DNA of 64,000 nt from Roseiarcus sp963836695 (GCA_963836695.1 CAWIKX010000018.1:7039-71038); one strand, 5' to 3'. Counted from the first letter of the stretch, positions 16,935-26,261 are shown. Program-made: numbers and translations. The notes: generated from the letters alone by a model not told the origin.

Positions 16935-18040
16935 CTGGCCGCGTTTGGCTGTCCCTCTCCGCCCGCGCGTCCATAAGCCTCGACGATCTGGCGCACAAGA
17001 TCGTGGCGGACCACGTCGACATGGGTGAAACGGACGTGACCGATGCGCGGAAGCGACTTGAGAAGGCCGACCGCATCGCCAAGCCCGGATTTTTGTCCGG
17101 GCGCGAGGTCGATCTGGCTCGGGTCGCCATTGACCATCATGCGCGAACCCTCGCCAAGGCGGGTCAGGAACATCTTCATCTGCATGGCGGTCGCGTTCTG
17201 CGCTTCGTCCAACAGGACCGCCGCCTTGGACAGAGTCCGCCCGCGCATGAACGCGAGCGGCGCGATCTCGATCATGCCGGTCTGCATGCCCCGTTCGACC
17301 ATACGCCCGTCCATGAAGTCGTAAAGCGCATCATAGATGGGACGCAGATAGGGATCGACCTTGTCGCGCATATCGCCCGGCAGAAAGCCGAGGCGTTCGC
17401 CGGCCTCGACTGCGGGACGCGACAGCACCAGCCGTTCAACGAGACCTTGTTCAAGAAGCGACACGGCATGACCGACCGCGAGCCACGTCTTGCCGGTGCC
17501 GGCGGGACCTTCGGCGAACACCAGCTCATACTTGCGCAGCGCCGCCATATACAGGTCCTGCGCCGCGCTGCGAGCCCGCACGACACCGCGTTTGCGGGTC
17601 TTGATGACGCCGAAGCTGTCCTTGGACCCCTCCTCGCCAGGAAACAGAAGGCCCTGATAGGCGCTTTCGGCGATGACCCCCTCAACGTCGGCTTCGCTCG
17701 CGGGCTGGCCCTGCTTGACGCGCTCGTACAGCATCTCGAGCACACGGCGCGCCTGCTCGCTCGCCTCGCGCGGGCCCTTGATGACGACCTGGTTTCCGTT
17801 GGCGTAAGCCGAGACGCCGAGAGAGCGCTCGATGCGCGCGATGTTCTGATCGTAATGGCCAAAGACAACGGAGGCGGCGGCGTTGTCAGGGAATGCGATG
17901 GCGATTTCCGCAGGTTTGGATTCGCGAAGCGTCGGATTGACAACCGGGGGAGCGGCGGCGATGCGCGACGGCGAAGTGTCCTGTGGCTTCAAATTGCCTC
18001 TCTCCGTTGGTTCCTGTCCGGGCTCAAAATCATCCCTCAC
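16931..18040 (-). CDS. phoH: PhoH-family ATPase
   Basis: The 369-aa protein has an N-terminal KH-like segment (about residues 50-110), then a PhoH ATPase domain with Walker A GPAGTGKTWLA, Walker B VLLDEAQNA and the arginine-finger region NGDPSQIDL. It is the PhoL/YbeZ type, associated with YbeY and RNA metabolism. ATG 18040 was chosen because it lies 17 bases after the miaB stop. The first 40 residues are Pro/Glu-rich and weakly conserved, so a later start is possible. Confidence 0.95.
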   Translation of the reverse strand: MRDDFEPGQEPTERGNLKPQDTSPSRIAAAPPVVNPTLRESKPAEIAIAFPDNAAASVVFGHYDQNIARIERSLGVSAYANGNQVVIKGPREASEQARRVLEMLYERVKQGQPASEADVEGVIAESAYQGLLFPGEEGSKDSFGVIKTRKRGVVRARSAAQDLYMAALRKYELVFAEGPAGTGKTWLAVGHAVSLLEQGLVERLVLSRPAVEAGERLGFLPGDMRDKVDPYLRPIYDALYDFMDGRMVERGMQTGMIEIAPLAFMRGRTLSKAAVLLDEAQNATAMQMKMFLTRLGEGSRMMVNGDPSQIDLAPGQKSGLGDAVGLLKSLPRIGHVRFTHVDVVRHDLVRQIVEAYGRAGGEGQPNAAR

Positions 18041-18057
18041 ACTACTAAAGTCCCAAT

Positions 18058-19467
18058 TTACGACGCTGGCGAGACAACGCGCCCGCGCAACGAATGTGGC
18101 TCGACGGCGATAATCTCGACCTCGGCGAGCGCCCCGATCAGCAACTCCGGCCCTTCGGCGAACACCGATTGCATATGGGGCGACCGTCCGATGACCTGAC
18201 CCTCGCGCCGGCCGCGCTTCTCGAACAGAACCTCGAGGCGGCGCCCGACGCTCTCGCGGTTGAACGCCTGTCTCTGATCCTCGATGAGTTCCTGAAGCCT
18301 GGCGAGTCGTCGCGCCTTGGTCGCCTCGTCAATCTGGTCCGACATCTCGGCAGCGGGAGTACCGGGGCGCGGCGAATATTTAAATGCGTAGGCCGAGGCG
18401 AACCCCACCGTCCGAACGAGAGCGAGTGTCCGATCGAAGTCGGCGTCGGTTTCGCCGGGGTAGCCGACGATGAAGTCGGAAGAGAAGGCGATGTCCGGGC
18501 GTGCGGAGCGCACGCGCGTCACCACTTCAAGATAGTCGGCGGCGCGGTGGCGGCGGTTCATCGATTTCAGGATAGTGTCCGAGCCGGATTGAACGGGCAG
18601 ATGGAGATACGGCGCCAGCGCCGGAGTGTCGCGGTGGGCCTGGATGAGATCTTCGCTCATGTCGCCGGGATGCGAGGTCGTATACCGCACGCGGCATATA
18701 CCAGGCACGGCGGCGGCGGCCCGGATTAACCCGGCGAGTCCAGTCTGGTGACCCTTGTCGTCGACCCCATGATAGGCGTTGACGTTCTGGCCGAGCAGCG
18801 TGACTTCGCGGACGCCAGCGCTTGCGAGACGCGCAATCTCCCCGAGGATCGCGGCCACGGGCCGTGAGGCCTCGGCGCCCCGCGTGTAGGGCACGACGCA
18901 AAACGAGCAGAACTTGTCGCAGCCCTCCTGCACGGTGACGAAGGCGGAGACGCCTCGCTTGCGAATAGCGTCCGGCGGCGTGGCCGGCAGCCGTGAGAAT
19001 TTGTCCTCCGCCGGAAATTCAGTGTCCACCAGGCCCGGTCGGACGCGCGCCTCGCGCAGGAGCTCAGGCAGGCGATGATAGCTCTGCGGCCCGACGACAA
19101 CATCAACAGCGGGCTGGCGGCGAAGGATCTCCCCTCCCTCAGCTTGGGCGACGCAGCCTGCGACAACTAACGTCGTCCGTCTGCCCTCGCGCTGGCGCTC
19201 TTCCTTCAGCTCGCGCAGCTTGCCGAGTTCGGAATAAAGCTTCTGTGAGGCGCGCTCGCGGATGTGGCAGGTGTTGAGAACGATCAGGTCGGCGTCTTCG
19301 ACGCCTACGGCCTCGCCGTATCCCGCCTCAGCGGTGAGATCCCCCATCCGCTCGGCGTCATAGACATTCATCTGGCATCCGAATGACTTGATAAACGCCC
19401 GTGGGTGCGATTCCCGCGTGGGACTTACGATCCCATCCGCGTCTTCAAGCAGAATCGATTCGGACAA
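18058..19467 (-). CDS. miaB: tRNA-2-methylthio-N6-dimethylallyladenosine synthase
   Basis: The protein (469 aa) has the N-terminal MTTase domain (KSFGCQMNVYDAERM), the radical-SAM cluster motif in GCDKFCSFCVVPYTRG and a C-terminal TRAM domain ending near IIAVEPHSLRG. It installs the methylthio group on i6A37 of tRNAs. It is the first gene of the miaB-phoH-ybeY-corC run. In many Rhizobiales fur lies just upstream; here only a 128-base gap separates it from rimI. Confidence 0.97.
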   Translation of the reverse strand: MSESILLEDADGIVSPTRESHPRAFIKSFGCQMNVYDAERMGDLTAEAGYGEAVGVEDADLIVLNTCHIRERASQKLYSELGKLRELKEERQREGRRTTLVVAGCVAQAEGGEILRRQPAVDVVVGPQSYHRLPELLREARVRPGLVDTEFPAEDKFSRLPATPPDAIRKRGVSAFVTVQEGCDKFCSFCVVPYTRGAEASRPVAAILGEIARLASAGVREVTLLGQNVNAYHGVDDKGHQTGLAGLIRAAAAVPGICRVRYTTSHPGDMSEDLIQAHRDTPALAPYLHLPVQSGSDTILKSMNRRHRAADYLEVVTRVRSARPDIAFSSDFIVGYPGETDADFDRTLALVRTVGFASAYAFKYSPRPGTPAAEMSDQIDEATKARRLARLQELIEDQRQAFNRESVGRRLEVLFEKRGRREGQVIGRSPHMQSVFAEGPELLIGALAEVEIIAVEPHSLRGRVVSPAS

Positions 19468-19595
19468 CTAGGGGTCTCCAAGGGGTCGGCGTCCAATGTA
19501 GGCGCTTTCCGCTCCCGGGGGAATAGCCAGCGAGTTCGCCCGTTTCCGAGCGGAAGTCAATATACATTGACACGATGCATTTTAGGCACCTGCGC

Positions 19596-20078
19596 TCATC
19601 CAAGCGGCTTGCGCATCACGATAGCGGCGGCGCGCGTCCCGTCGGCGCGGCGATAGTAGCCGGCCCGCTCTCCGACTTTGACGAACCCGAAGCGCTCATA
19701 CAAAGCCAAAGCTGCCGCGTTGTCCTTGGCCACTTCGAGAAACATCGCCTTTGCCCCGGCGTTTGCCGCCTGACGCAGGTTCTCGCTGAGAAGCGCCCGC
19801 CCGACGCCCCTGCCCTGGTATGCGGCGTCTACGGCAATGGTCAGAATTTCCGCCTCGTCCGCCGCCAGGCGCGACAGGACGAAGCCGCGCAAGCGGCCGC
19901 TGACCGGATCGAGCGCCGCCGCGCCGACGGTCGAGGAACTGGCGATGAGCCCTGCCATCTCCTCGGGCGACCAGGGATGGGCGAAGCCCTCGGCATGCAG
20001 GCGCGCGCAGGCTTGCGCCCGGTCCGGCCGGAGAAGACGGATAAGGGGCGGGGAAGATCGGCTGAGGCCGAAGATCAT
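19596..20078 (-). CDS. rimI: Ribosomal-protein-S18-alanine N-acetyltransferase-like GNAT
   Basis: This 160-aa GNAT protein has the acetyl-CoA loop in VDAAYQGRGVGRALL and the following NAGAKAMFLEVAKDNAAALALYERFGF segment that marks the RimI group. The tsaB-rimI pairing, only 17 bases apart here, is common in alphaproteobacteria and supports the name. The C-terminus (ADGTRAAAIVMRKPL) is as expected. Confidence 0.9.
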   Translation of the reverse strand: MIFGLSRSSPPLIRLLRPDRAQACARLHAEGFAHPWSPEEMAGLIASSSTVGAAALDPVSGRLRGFVLSRLAADEAEILTIAVDAAYQGRGVGRALLSENLRQAANAGAKAMFLEVAKDNAAALALYERFGFVKVGERAGYYRRADGTRAAAIVMRKPLG

Positions 20079-20095
20079 GTGCTCGATCGGGGCGC

Positions 20096-20785
20096 TCAGG
20101 CCGGCGCCCTGGCGATGGGCTCGGCCGCATTTGGCCGCGCGTCCGGGGGTTTCACGTAAAGGGGGCGCGGGGGGCTGTTCGATGGATCGACGGCGAGGCC
20201 CATCCGAGCGAGGGCCACAATGTCAGGCGCGGCTCTCGCCGCATCGAGGTCGTAAGGCAGTCCGGCGCGCTGGGCTTCACTGGCGACAAGCGCCGCGGCG
20301 TCGCCGGCGAACCAGGCGGGACCAGCGCCGATCGCCCGCACACATTCCCGAAGCGTATCGCATCGAGGCGGCCCCAGCGGGCGGCCGGACGCCTCGAACA
20401 ACTGAAAATAGACCGAGCCGTGACGGGCATCGATGGCCGCGGCGATGACTCCGCTTCTCGGCTCGCTGAGGAGCGGAGCGGCGAATGCGGCCAGAGTCGA
20501 AACGCCGACGACCGGAATTGCGAGCGCCATCCCCATGGCCCGCGCCATGGCGAGGCCGACGCGGATGCCGGTGAAGGAGCCTGGCCCGGTTGCGACCGCA
20601 ATGCGCGCGAGCGAGGAAAAGCCACCGTCGACGCCGCGCATGGCCTCCTCCACCATCGGGGCCAAAGCATCGGCGTGGCCGCGCTCCATCGGCCGGCTGA
20701 TCACCGCGAGCGGCTCGGCCCGACCGCCTTCGACGACCGCGACCGACGCTGCTCCACAGGACGTGTCGATCGCCAGAATACGCAT
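20096..20785 (-). CDS. tsaB: tRNA threonylcarbamoyladenosine biosynthesis protein TsaB
   Basis: The 229-aa protein starts MRILAIDTSCGAASVAV, the ASKHA-fold start of TsaB, and contains the family segment GPGSFTGIRVGLAMARAMG. TsaB is the non-catalytic partner of TsaD in making t6A37 on tRNA. It is followed by rimI and preceded by argB on the same strand. The size is normal. Confidence 0.95.
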   Translation of the reverse strand: MRILAIDTSCGAASVAVVEGGRAEPLAVISRPMERGHADALAPMVEEAMRGVDGGFSSLARIAVATGPGSFTGIRVGLAMARAMGMALAIPVVGVSTLAAFAAPLLSEPRSGVIAAAIDARHGSVYFQLFEASGRPLGPPRCDTLRECVRAIGAGPAWFAGDAAALVASEAQRAGLPYDLDAARAAPDIVALARMGLAVDPSNSPPRPLYVKPPDARPNAAEPIARAPA

Positions 20786-20806
20786 GTCCGTCGCCTTGCA
20801 GGCTCC

Positions 20807-21691
20807 CTATCTGGTGATGAGCGTGCCCGCGCCATAGTCGGTCAGGAGCTCGATCAGCACGGCATGGGGAACCTTGCCGTCCAGGATCACGACGCCTTCG
20901 ACGCCCCTCTCCAGCGCATAAATGCAGGTCTCAACCTTCGGGATCATGCCGCCGGTTATGGTGCCGTCGGCGATGAGAGCTCGAATGTCGTCGACCCGCA
21001 ATTCCTTGATGAGCCCCTTGTTCTTGTCGAGCACGCCCGGAACGTCGGTCAGAAACAAGAGCCGCTTGGCCCCGAGCGCGCCGGCGACCGCGCCGGCGAA
21101 AGTGTCGGCGTTGACGTTATAGGTCTGCCCGTCGGCGCCCTGCGCGACCGGAGCCAGGACTGGGATCAGCTCCCTGCCTAGAATCTGCTCGAGCACGGTC
21201 GCGTCCACTTTGTCAGGCTCGCCGACAAATCCAAGATCAACGACGTCTTCGCCGACCCCATGCGGGCGGTGAACCTTGCGCGCGGTCACCATGTTGCCGT
21301 CCTTGCCGCAGAGCCCAACTGCACGGCCACCCTCGGCGTTGATCGAGCCGACGATCTGCTTGTTGATCGATCCGGCGAGCACCATTTCGACGATTTCCAT
21401 CGTCGGCTTGTCGGTGACCCTGAGGCCCCCGGAGAAGTGCGACTCGATGCCGAGCTTCTTCAGCATCGAGCCGATCTGCGGGCCGCCGCCATGCACCACC
21501 ACCGGATTGATGCCGGACTGCTCCAGAAGCACCATGTCCTTGGCGAAGTCGCGCGCCTTGTCCTCGTCGCCCATCGCATGGCCGCCGTACTTCACCACGA
21601 CGATCGCTTCGTCGTAGCGCAGCATGTGCGGCAGCGCCTGCATCAGGATTTCGGACTGTTGCTGGGGCGTAGGGTTGAGCGGCTCGGACAA
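20807..21691 (-). CDS. argB: N-acetylglutamate kinase
   Basis: The 294-aa protein has the amino-acid-kinase start VVKYGGHAMGD, the GGGPQIG phosphate loop and a C-terminus with TDVPGVLDKNKGLIKEL and GMIPKVETC. It phosphorylates N-acetylglutamate in arginine synthesis. The N-terminal extension before the kinase fold suggests the arginine-inhibited hexameric type. It is 21 bases upstream of tsaB on the same strand and divergent from choX. Confidence 0.96.
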   Translation of the reverse strand: MSEPLNPTPQQQSEILMQALPHMLRYDEAIVVVKYGGHAMGDEDKARDFAKDMVLLEQSGINPVVVHGGGPQIGSMLKKLGIESHFSGGLRVTDKPTMEIVEMVLAGSINKQIVGSINAEGGRAVGLCGKDGNMVTARKVHRPHGVGEDVVDLGFVGEPDKVDATVLEQILGRELIPVLAPVAQGADGQTYNVNADTFAGAVAGALGAKRLLFLTDVPGVLDKNKGLIKELRVDDIRALIADGTITGGMIPKVETCIYALERGVEGVVILDGKVPHAVLIELLTDYGAGTLITR

Positions 21692-21872
21692 TCGGGACTC
21701 CCAGGAGGGGATTGCGTCCGCTTCTAGCTGGTAGCCGTCGGAAGCTCAAACGGTTTGGCCGTTAGGTGACGGCCGCAAATTATTGGATTTGACCGCACTT
21801 CGCCTCCCGCCGATACTCGTGGCGAGCTTGCTCGCGTGCGGAGGTCGACCGCACGATTCAGGGAGAGAAACG

Positions 21873-22820
21873 ATGAGGCTTTCAACAATTCTGACAGTAT
21901 CGGGAGTGCTTGCGCTGGCTGGTTCGAGCGCGGCTTTCGCGGGCGATCCGGAAAGCTGCAAGACCGTGAAATTCTCGGACGTGGGCTGGACCGACATCAC
22001 CTCGACGACCGCGATCGCCGGCGAAATCTTCAAGGGTCTCGGCTACACGCCCAAGATCACGGTTCTCTCGGTGCCGGTGACCTACGCTTCGATGAAGAAC
22101 AAGGACATCGACGTATTTCTCGGCAATTGGCAGCCGTCGATGGAGAACGACCGCAAGCCTTACGTCGAGGACAAATCGGTCATCGTGACCGGCGCCAATC
22201 TGCCTGAGGGGGCGAAATATACGCTCGCCGTTCCGCAATACACCTACGACAAAGGCCTGAAGGACTTCAAGGATATCGACAAGTACAAGGATTCCCTACA
22301 CGGCAAGATCTTCGGCATCGAGCCGGGCAACGACGGCAACCGCCTCGTCCTCGACCTCATCAAGGGCGACAAGTTTGGCTTGAAAGACTTCCAGCTCGTC
22401 GAATCGAGCGAGCAGGGAATGCTCTCCGAAGTGCAGCGCGCGACCAGCCACAAGGAAGATGTCGTCTTCCTCGGCTGGGCGCCCCATCCGATGAACGTCA
22501 ATTTCAAGATCGAGTATTTGACCGGCGGCGACGACAGCTTTGGGCCGAACTTCGGCGGCGCGGTCGTCTACACCAACGAGCGCGCGGGATGGGCCGAGCA
22601 ATGCCCGAACGCGGCCAAGCTTATCAAGAACCTCATCTTTACCGTCGACATCGAGAACCTGGTGATGAACAAGATCCTCACCGACGGCGAAGAGGGGCCA
22701 AAGGCGGCCCAGGACTGGCTGAAGACCAATCCGCCGCAACTCACCGCTTGGCTCGATGGCGTGACGACTTTCGACGGCCAGCCCGGACTTCCGGCGGTCA
22801 AGAAGAGCCTCGGTCTGTAA
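21873..22820 (+). CDS. choX: Choline/betaine ABC transporter substrate-binding protein
   Basis: ATG 21873 follows GGGAGAGAAACG and starts a Sec signal peptide (MRLSTILTVSGVLALAGSSA, cleaved near AFAGDP). The mature protein is an OpuAC/ProX-like binding protein of about 290 residues. It has the DVGWTDITSTTAIAGEIF opening and segments FLGNWQPSME and FLGWAPHPMN that hold aromatic residues expected in a quaternary-ammonium box. It is the first gene of a three-gene importer. Assignment to choline rather than betaine or proline betaine follows ChoX similarity and the nearby choline genes. Confidence 0.88.
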   Translation: MRLSTILTVSGVLALAGSSAAFAGDPESCKTVKFSDVGWTDITSTTAIAGEIFKGLGYTPKITVLSVPVTYASMKNKDIDVFLGNWQPSMENDRKPYVEDKSVIVTGANLPEGAKYTLAVPQYTYDKGLKDFKDIDKYKDSLHGKIFGIEPGNDGNRLVLDLIKGDKFGLKDFQLVESSEQGMLSEVQRATSHKEDVVFLGWAPHPMNVNFKIEYLTGGDDSFGPNFGGAVVYTNERAGWAEQCPNAAKLIKNLIFTVDIENLVMNKILTDGEEGPKAAQDWLKTNPPQLTAWLDGVTTFDGQPGLPAVKKSLGL

Positions 22821-22845
22821 GCGGTCCGCTTTTGGATGTGCTCAA

Positions 22846-22992
22846 CCCCCTCATTCTGAGGCGCCTCGCGTCAGCGGGGCCTCGAAGAATGCTCCATTTG
22901 GCGTCGGCGGTTCCGCGTCCCCTGGAGCGTCCTTCGAGACGCCACCCCCCGGACTTGCTCCGGGGGGTGCGTAGCCCCCAGGACGAAGTGGG
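22846..22992. repeat. Dispersed palindromic repeat in the choX-choW gap, with a strong hairpin
   Basis: The unit starts CCTCATTCTGAGGCGCC and holds GGCCTCGAAGAATGCTCC, which pairs imperfectly with a later GGAGCGTCCTTCGAGACGCC. Inside lies a near-ideal hairpin: CACCCCCCGGA (22943-22953), loop CTTGC, TCCGGGGGGTG (22959-22969). A second copy of the unit lies at 56477-56590. The hairpin just after choX could protect or terminate the choX message and so raise binding-protein levels over the permease. Confidence 0.8.
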
Positions 22993-23013
22993 TGCTTACT
23001 AGAGGGGACGGCG

Positions 23014-23862
23014 TTGGAGAGTTGGTTCACCGAACCGAAAGTGCCGCTCGGCCGCTGGGTCAAGATCGGCATCACCTGGTTGCAGGACAACGCCGCCGGT
23101 TTCTTCGATGCGGTGACGGCGCTCATCAATTTTCTCGTGGACGGCCTCACTGCAATTCTGCTCCACATCCCCTTTCTCGTCGTCGTTCTCGCGCTCGCTG
23201 CGCTCGCGTACTGGCTGCACAGGTCTTGGCGCCTGGCGGTCTTCGTCGTCATCGCGTTCATCTTCATCGCCAATCTCGGTTATTGGCAGGCGACGGTCGA
23301 GACGATCTCGCTCGTCGGATTCGCGACGCTGGCCAGCGTCATCATCGGGGTGCCAGTCGGCGTTGCCTCTGCCCACCGGCCGTGGCTCTATGCCCTGCTG
23401 AGGCCGCTGCTCGATCTCATGCAGACGCTTCCGACCTTCGTCTACCTGATCCCGACGCTCGTCCTGTTTCACCTCGGCTCGGCGCCGGGGTTGATCTCGA
23501 CGGTGATTTTCGCCATCGCCGCGCCGATCCGCCTGACCCACCTCGGCATCGCCTCAGCGCCCGTGCCGCTCAAAGAGGCGGGCGCCGCGTTCGGCGCGAC
23601 GAAGCGGCAGCTGCTGTGGAAAGTGGAGTTGCCTTACGCGTTGCCAACGATCATGGCCGGCATCACCCAGTGCATCATGCTGAGCTTGTCCATGGTCGTC
23701 ATCGCCGCGCTGGTCGGCGCTGCGGGGCTTGGCGTGCCGGTGGTGCGGGCGCTGGGAACAGTCAACATCCCGATGGGCATCGAAGCTGGCGTGTCGATCG
23801 TCCTCCTGGCGATTGTGCTCGATCGCGTCTTCCGCAACCCTGAGCGAAAAGGAAGCGCGTGA
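23014..23862 (+). CDS. choW: Choline/betaine ABC transporter permease
   Basis: The start is TTG 23014, preceded by AGAGGGGACG; no ATG or GTG fits as well. The 282-aa protein has about six membrane segments and the permease EAA-type loop (APVPLKEAGAAFGATKRQLLWKVELPYALP, limits at residues about 182-211). It is a ProW/OpuAB-type inner-membrane channel. Its stop at 23860-23862 lies one base before the choV start. Confidence 0.92.
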   Translation: MESWFTEPKVPLGRWVKIGITWLQDNAAGFFDAVTALINFLVDGLTAILLHIPFLVVVLALAALAYWLHRSWRLAVFVVIAFIFIANLGYWQATVETISLVGFATLASVIIGVPVGVASAHRPWLYALLRPLLDLMQTLPTFVYLIPTLVLFHLGSAPGLISTVIFAIAAPIRLTHLGIASAPVPLKEAGAAFGATKRQLLWKVELPYALPTIMAGITQCIMLSLSMVVIAALVGAAGLGVPVVRALGTVNIPMGIEAGVSIVLLAIVLDRVFRNPERKGSA

Positions 23863-23863
23863 T

Positions 23864-24979
23864 ATGTCCGCAGTTGTTTTTGACAACGTCGACATTGTGT
23901 TCGGCGACAAGCAGGCCGAAGCCCTCGCAATGATCGATCGCGGCGCGACGCGCGACGAGATCCTCAAATCGACCGGAGCCGTGCTTGGCGCAGCGGGCGT
24001 CAATCTCTCGGTCGAGCCCAGCGAAATCTGCGTCCTGATGGGGCTGTCGGGATCGGGCAAGTCGACAATCCTGCGCGCCGTCAATGGGCTCAACAAAGTC
24101 GCGCGCGGCAAGGTTCTGGTCCGCAACGGGAATGGAGCTATCGACGTCGCCCATTGCAGCGCTGACGAACTCAGGATGTTGCGCACAAGCCGCATCGCCA
24201 TGGTGTTCCAGCAGTTCGCTCTGCTGCCTTGGCGCACGGTCAAGGAGAATGTCGCCTTCGGGCTCGAGCTTCGTCGGATGCCAAAAGCTGAGATCGATAA
24301 GATCGTCGCCGACAAGCTCGCCATGGTGGGCTTGACGCAGTGGGCGGGCAAATTTGGTCATGAGCTCTCGGGCGGCATGCAGCAGCGCGTCGGTCTCGCG
24401 CGCGCCTTCGCCACCGACGCCGACATTCTGCTCATGGACGAGCCGTTCTCGGCGCTCGACCCGCTGATCCGTGACAAGCTGCAGGATGAACTGCTCCTCC
24501 TTCAGAAGGACTTGAAGAAGACGATCATCTTCGTCAGTCACGATCTCGACGAGGCGCTAAAGATCGGCAATCGGATCGCCATCCTCGAGGGCGGCCGCAT
24601 CGTCCAATGCGGGACGGCGGAGGACATCCTCCTGCGCCCAGCTGACGCCTATGTGGCGGAATTCGTCAAGCACATGAATCCGCTCAACGTGCTGCGCGGT
24701 GGGTCGCTGATGACGCCTGCCGCCTCCCTGCGTCGAAGCGAGAATGAAGTGATGCTTGACCGGGGCGGCCGCGTTCGAATCCAGCTCGACGCCGAAGACC
24801 GGCCGGTCGGCGTGACGCTCGACGGCAACGCGGGCGCAATCGCAGTTTGCGACCGCGCGACCGGCGAGGTGACGGCGCGGCCTGAGGACGTGGATATCGT
24901 CGTCGCGCCGATCGACTTGAAGATGCGCTCGGCGATCGCGCTGCGCAGCCTTTCAGGGCAATCCTATCGTACTCGTTGA
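23864..24979 (+). CDS. choV: Choline/betaine ABC transporter ATP-binding protein
   Basis: The 371-aa ATPase contains Walker A GLSGSGKST, the Q-loop VFQQFALLPWRTV, the signature LSGGMQQRVGLARA and Walker B ILLMDEPFSALDP. These match the ProV/OpuAA group. The N-terminal 40 residues before the core (with AMIDRGATRDEI) are typical of that group. The C-terminal 100 residues are shorter than a full tandem CBS module, so osmotic regulation through CBS domains looks absent. It closes the operon. Confidence 0.92.
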   Translation: MSAVVFDNVDIVFGDKQAEALAMIDRGATRDEILKSTGAVLGAAGVNLSVEPSEICVLMGLSGSGKSTILRAVNGLNKVARGKVLVRNGNGAIDVAHCSADELRMLRTSRIAMVFQQFALLPWRTVKENVAFGLELRRMPKAEIDKIVADKLAMVGLTQWAGKFGHELSGGMQQRVGLARAFATDADILLMDEPFSALDPLIRDKLQDELLLLQKDLKKTIIFVSHDLDEALKIGNRIAILEGGRIVQCGTAEDILLRPADAYVAEFVKHMNPLNVLRGGSLMTPAASLRRSENEVMLDRGGRVRIQLDAEDRPVGVTLDGNAGAIAVCDRATGEVTARPEDVDIVVAPIDLKMRSAIALRSLSGQSYRTR

Positions 24980-25193
24980 CGACCTCGGCCGCATGGCGGG
25001 ATTGTGCGGCGACGATGAAATCTACCGCGCATTGCTCCAGCAGCGCCGGGCCGCTGGCGAGGCTTAAGAGCCATCTCTTGCCGGGGACGGCTCGTCGCCT
25101 CAATTCGCAAAAATTGCTAGATCCAGCCTGAATTGATATGTGCCGTTGCGCGCCTTCGGCGCCAAAAGACCAGCGCCTGAAGTGAAAATTTGA

Positions 25194-26213
25194 ATGCCCG
25201 TCATCATTAATAGCCACGAAATCCACCCTTTCCTGCCGTCGCTTGGCAGCCCGCTGGCGATCGACCGCAGCCAGGCCGAGCAGCAGGACATCCGCCCGCT
25301 GGAGATCGCCATCATCAATCTGATGGCCGACAAGATCTCGACCGAGCGGCAGCTCGCACTCTGGCTCGGCAACACGATGCTGCAGGTGAACCTCAGCTTT
25401 GTCGCGACCGATTCTTATGTGCGCGGCGTCGCCGCTGGGCGGCGCACCCAAAACACGCCAGCGGACCATATCCGCAAATTCTACAGCCCCTTCACTGACG
25501 TCAGGGACAAGAAGTTCGACGGTTTCATCGTCACCGGCATCAACGCGCTCAAGGATCGGGTCGAGCAGGAGACGTTCTGGCCGGATGTCGCAGACATCCT
25601 GCAATGGACGACAACCAACGCTTTCTCCTGCCTCTTCCTCTGCTGGGGCGCCAAGGCGGCGCTGAAGTTCTTCCATGACATTGACAGCTATAAGGGCAAG
25701 CAGAAGCTCTTCGGCTTGTTCGACCACCGGCTGATCTCGGATAAGACCGGCCTCCTGTTCGGCTTCCCTGACGTCTTCCCGGCGCCCGTGTCGCGCTGGA
25801 AGAGCCCTCGGCGGGAGGACGTTTTGAAAGTCCCAGCGCTCGAGATCGTCGCGGATTCCGACGAGGCGGGCCCCAACATGCTGGTTGAATCCGAGCCGCT
25901 CGACGACAACAGCGCGCTCTTTCCCCGCCGCGTCTATATTCTCAACCACCCGGAATATGAGACGGACACTTTGGGCGTCGAGTATCATCGCGACTCAGCC
26001 AGCGACCCGAACTGGCCGCTGCCCAAGCACTATTTTCCTCAAGATGATCCGTCACGCGCCGCGCCCAATCTTTGGCGCCACACGGCGCATATCTACACGA
26101 ACTGGGTCAAGGTCGTTTACGGTTCGACCCCGTATAACATTGACAGGATCCCCAATCCCTCCAAGCGCATCGAGGCGGTTCAAGCGCGCAATGCGGCGTT
26201 CGCTGGATCGTAG
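25194..26213 (+). CDS. Divergent MetA-family homoserine O-acyltransferase
   Basis: The 339-aa protein follows the MetA glutamine-amidotransferase-like fold: RPLEIAIINLMADK, the nucleophile Cys in FLCWGAKAAL and the catalytic His in NHPEYETDT. The loop after DGFIVTG reads INALKDRVEQETFW. At the position that is Gly in succinyl-specific and Glu in acetyl-specific MetA (after GAPV/GAPL), it appears to have Leu. This makes the acyl donor, and even the substrate, uncertain. ATG 25194 is close to the choV end (214-base gap with no recognised riboswitch), so it may be co-transcribed with cho genes. I leave the symbol blank because function may differ from methionine synthesis. Confidence 0.82.
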   Translation: MPVIINSHEIHPFLPSLGSPLAIDRSQAEQQDIRPLEIAIINLMADKISTERQLALWLGNTMLQVNLSFVATDSYVRGVAAGRRTQNTPADHIRKFYSPFTDVRDKKFDGFIVTGINALKDRVEQETFWPDVADILQWTTTNAFSCLFLCWGAKAALKFFHDIDSYKGKQKLFGLFDHRLISDKTGLLFGFPDVFPAPVSRWKSPRREDVLKVPALEIVADSDEAGPNMLVESEPLDDNSALFPRRVYILNHPEYETDTLGVEYHRDSASDPNWPLPKHYFPQDDPSRAAPNLWRHTAHIYTNWVKVVYGSTPYNIDRIPNPSKRIEAVQARNAAFAGS

Positions 26214-26261
26214 GGGCTATCGGAAACGAGATCTGACCGAATGCGACCGGCGCCAGCCAGA

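Noticed and set aside
25020..25193. A SAM-II riboswitch upstream of the MetA-like gene
   Set aside because: I looked for the conserved loop and pseudoknot segments and found only a partial GC stem near GCGCGCCTTCGGCGCC, with no convincing match.
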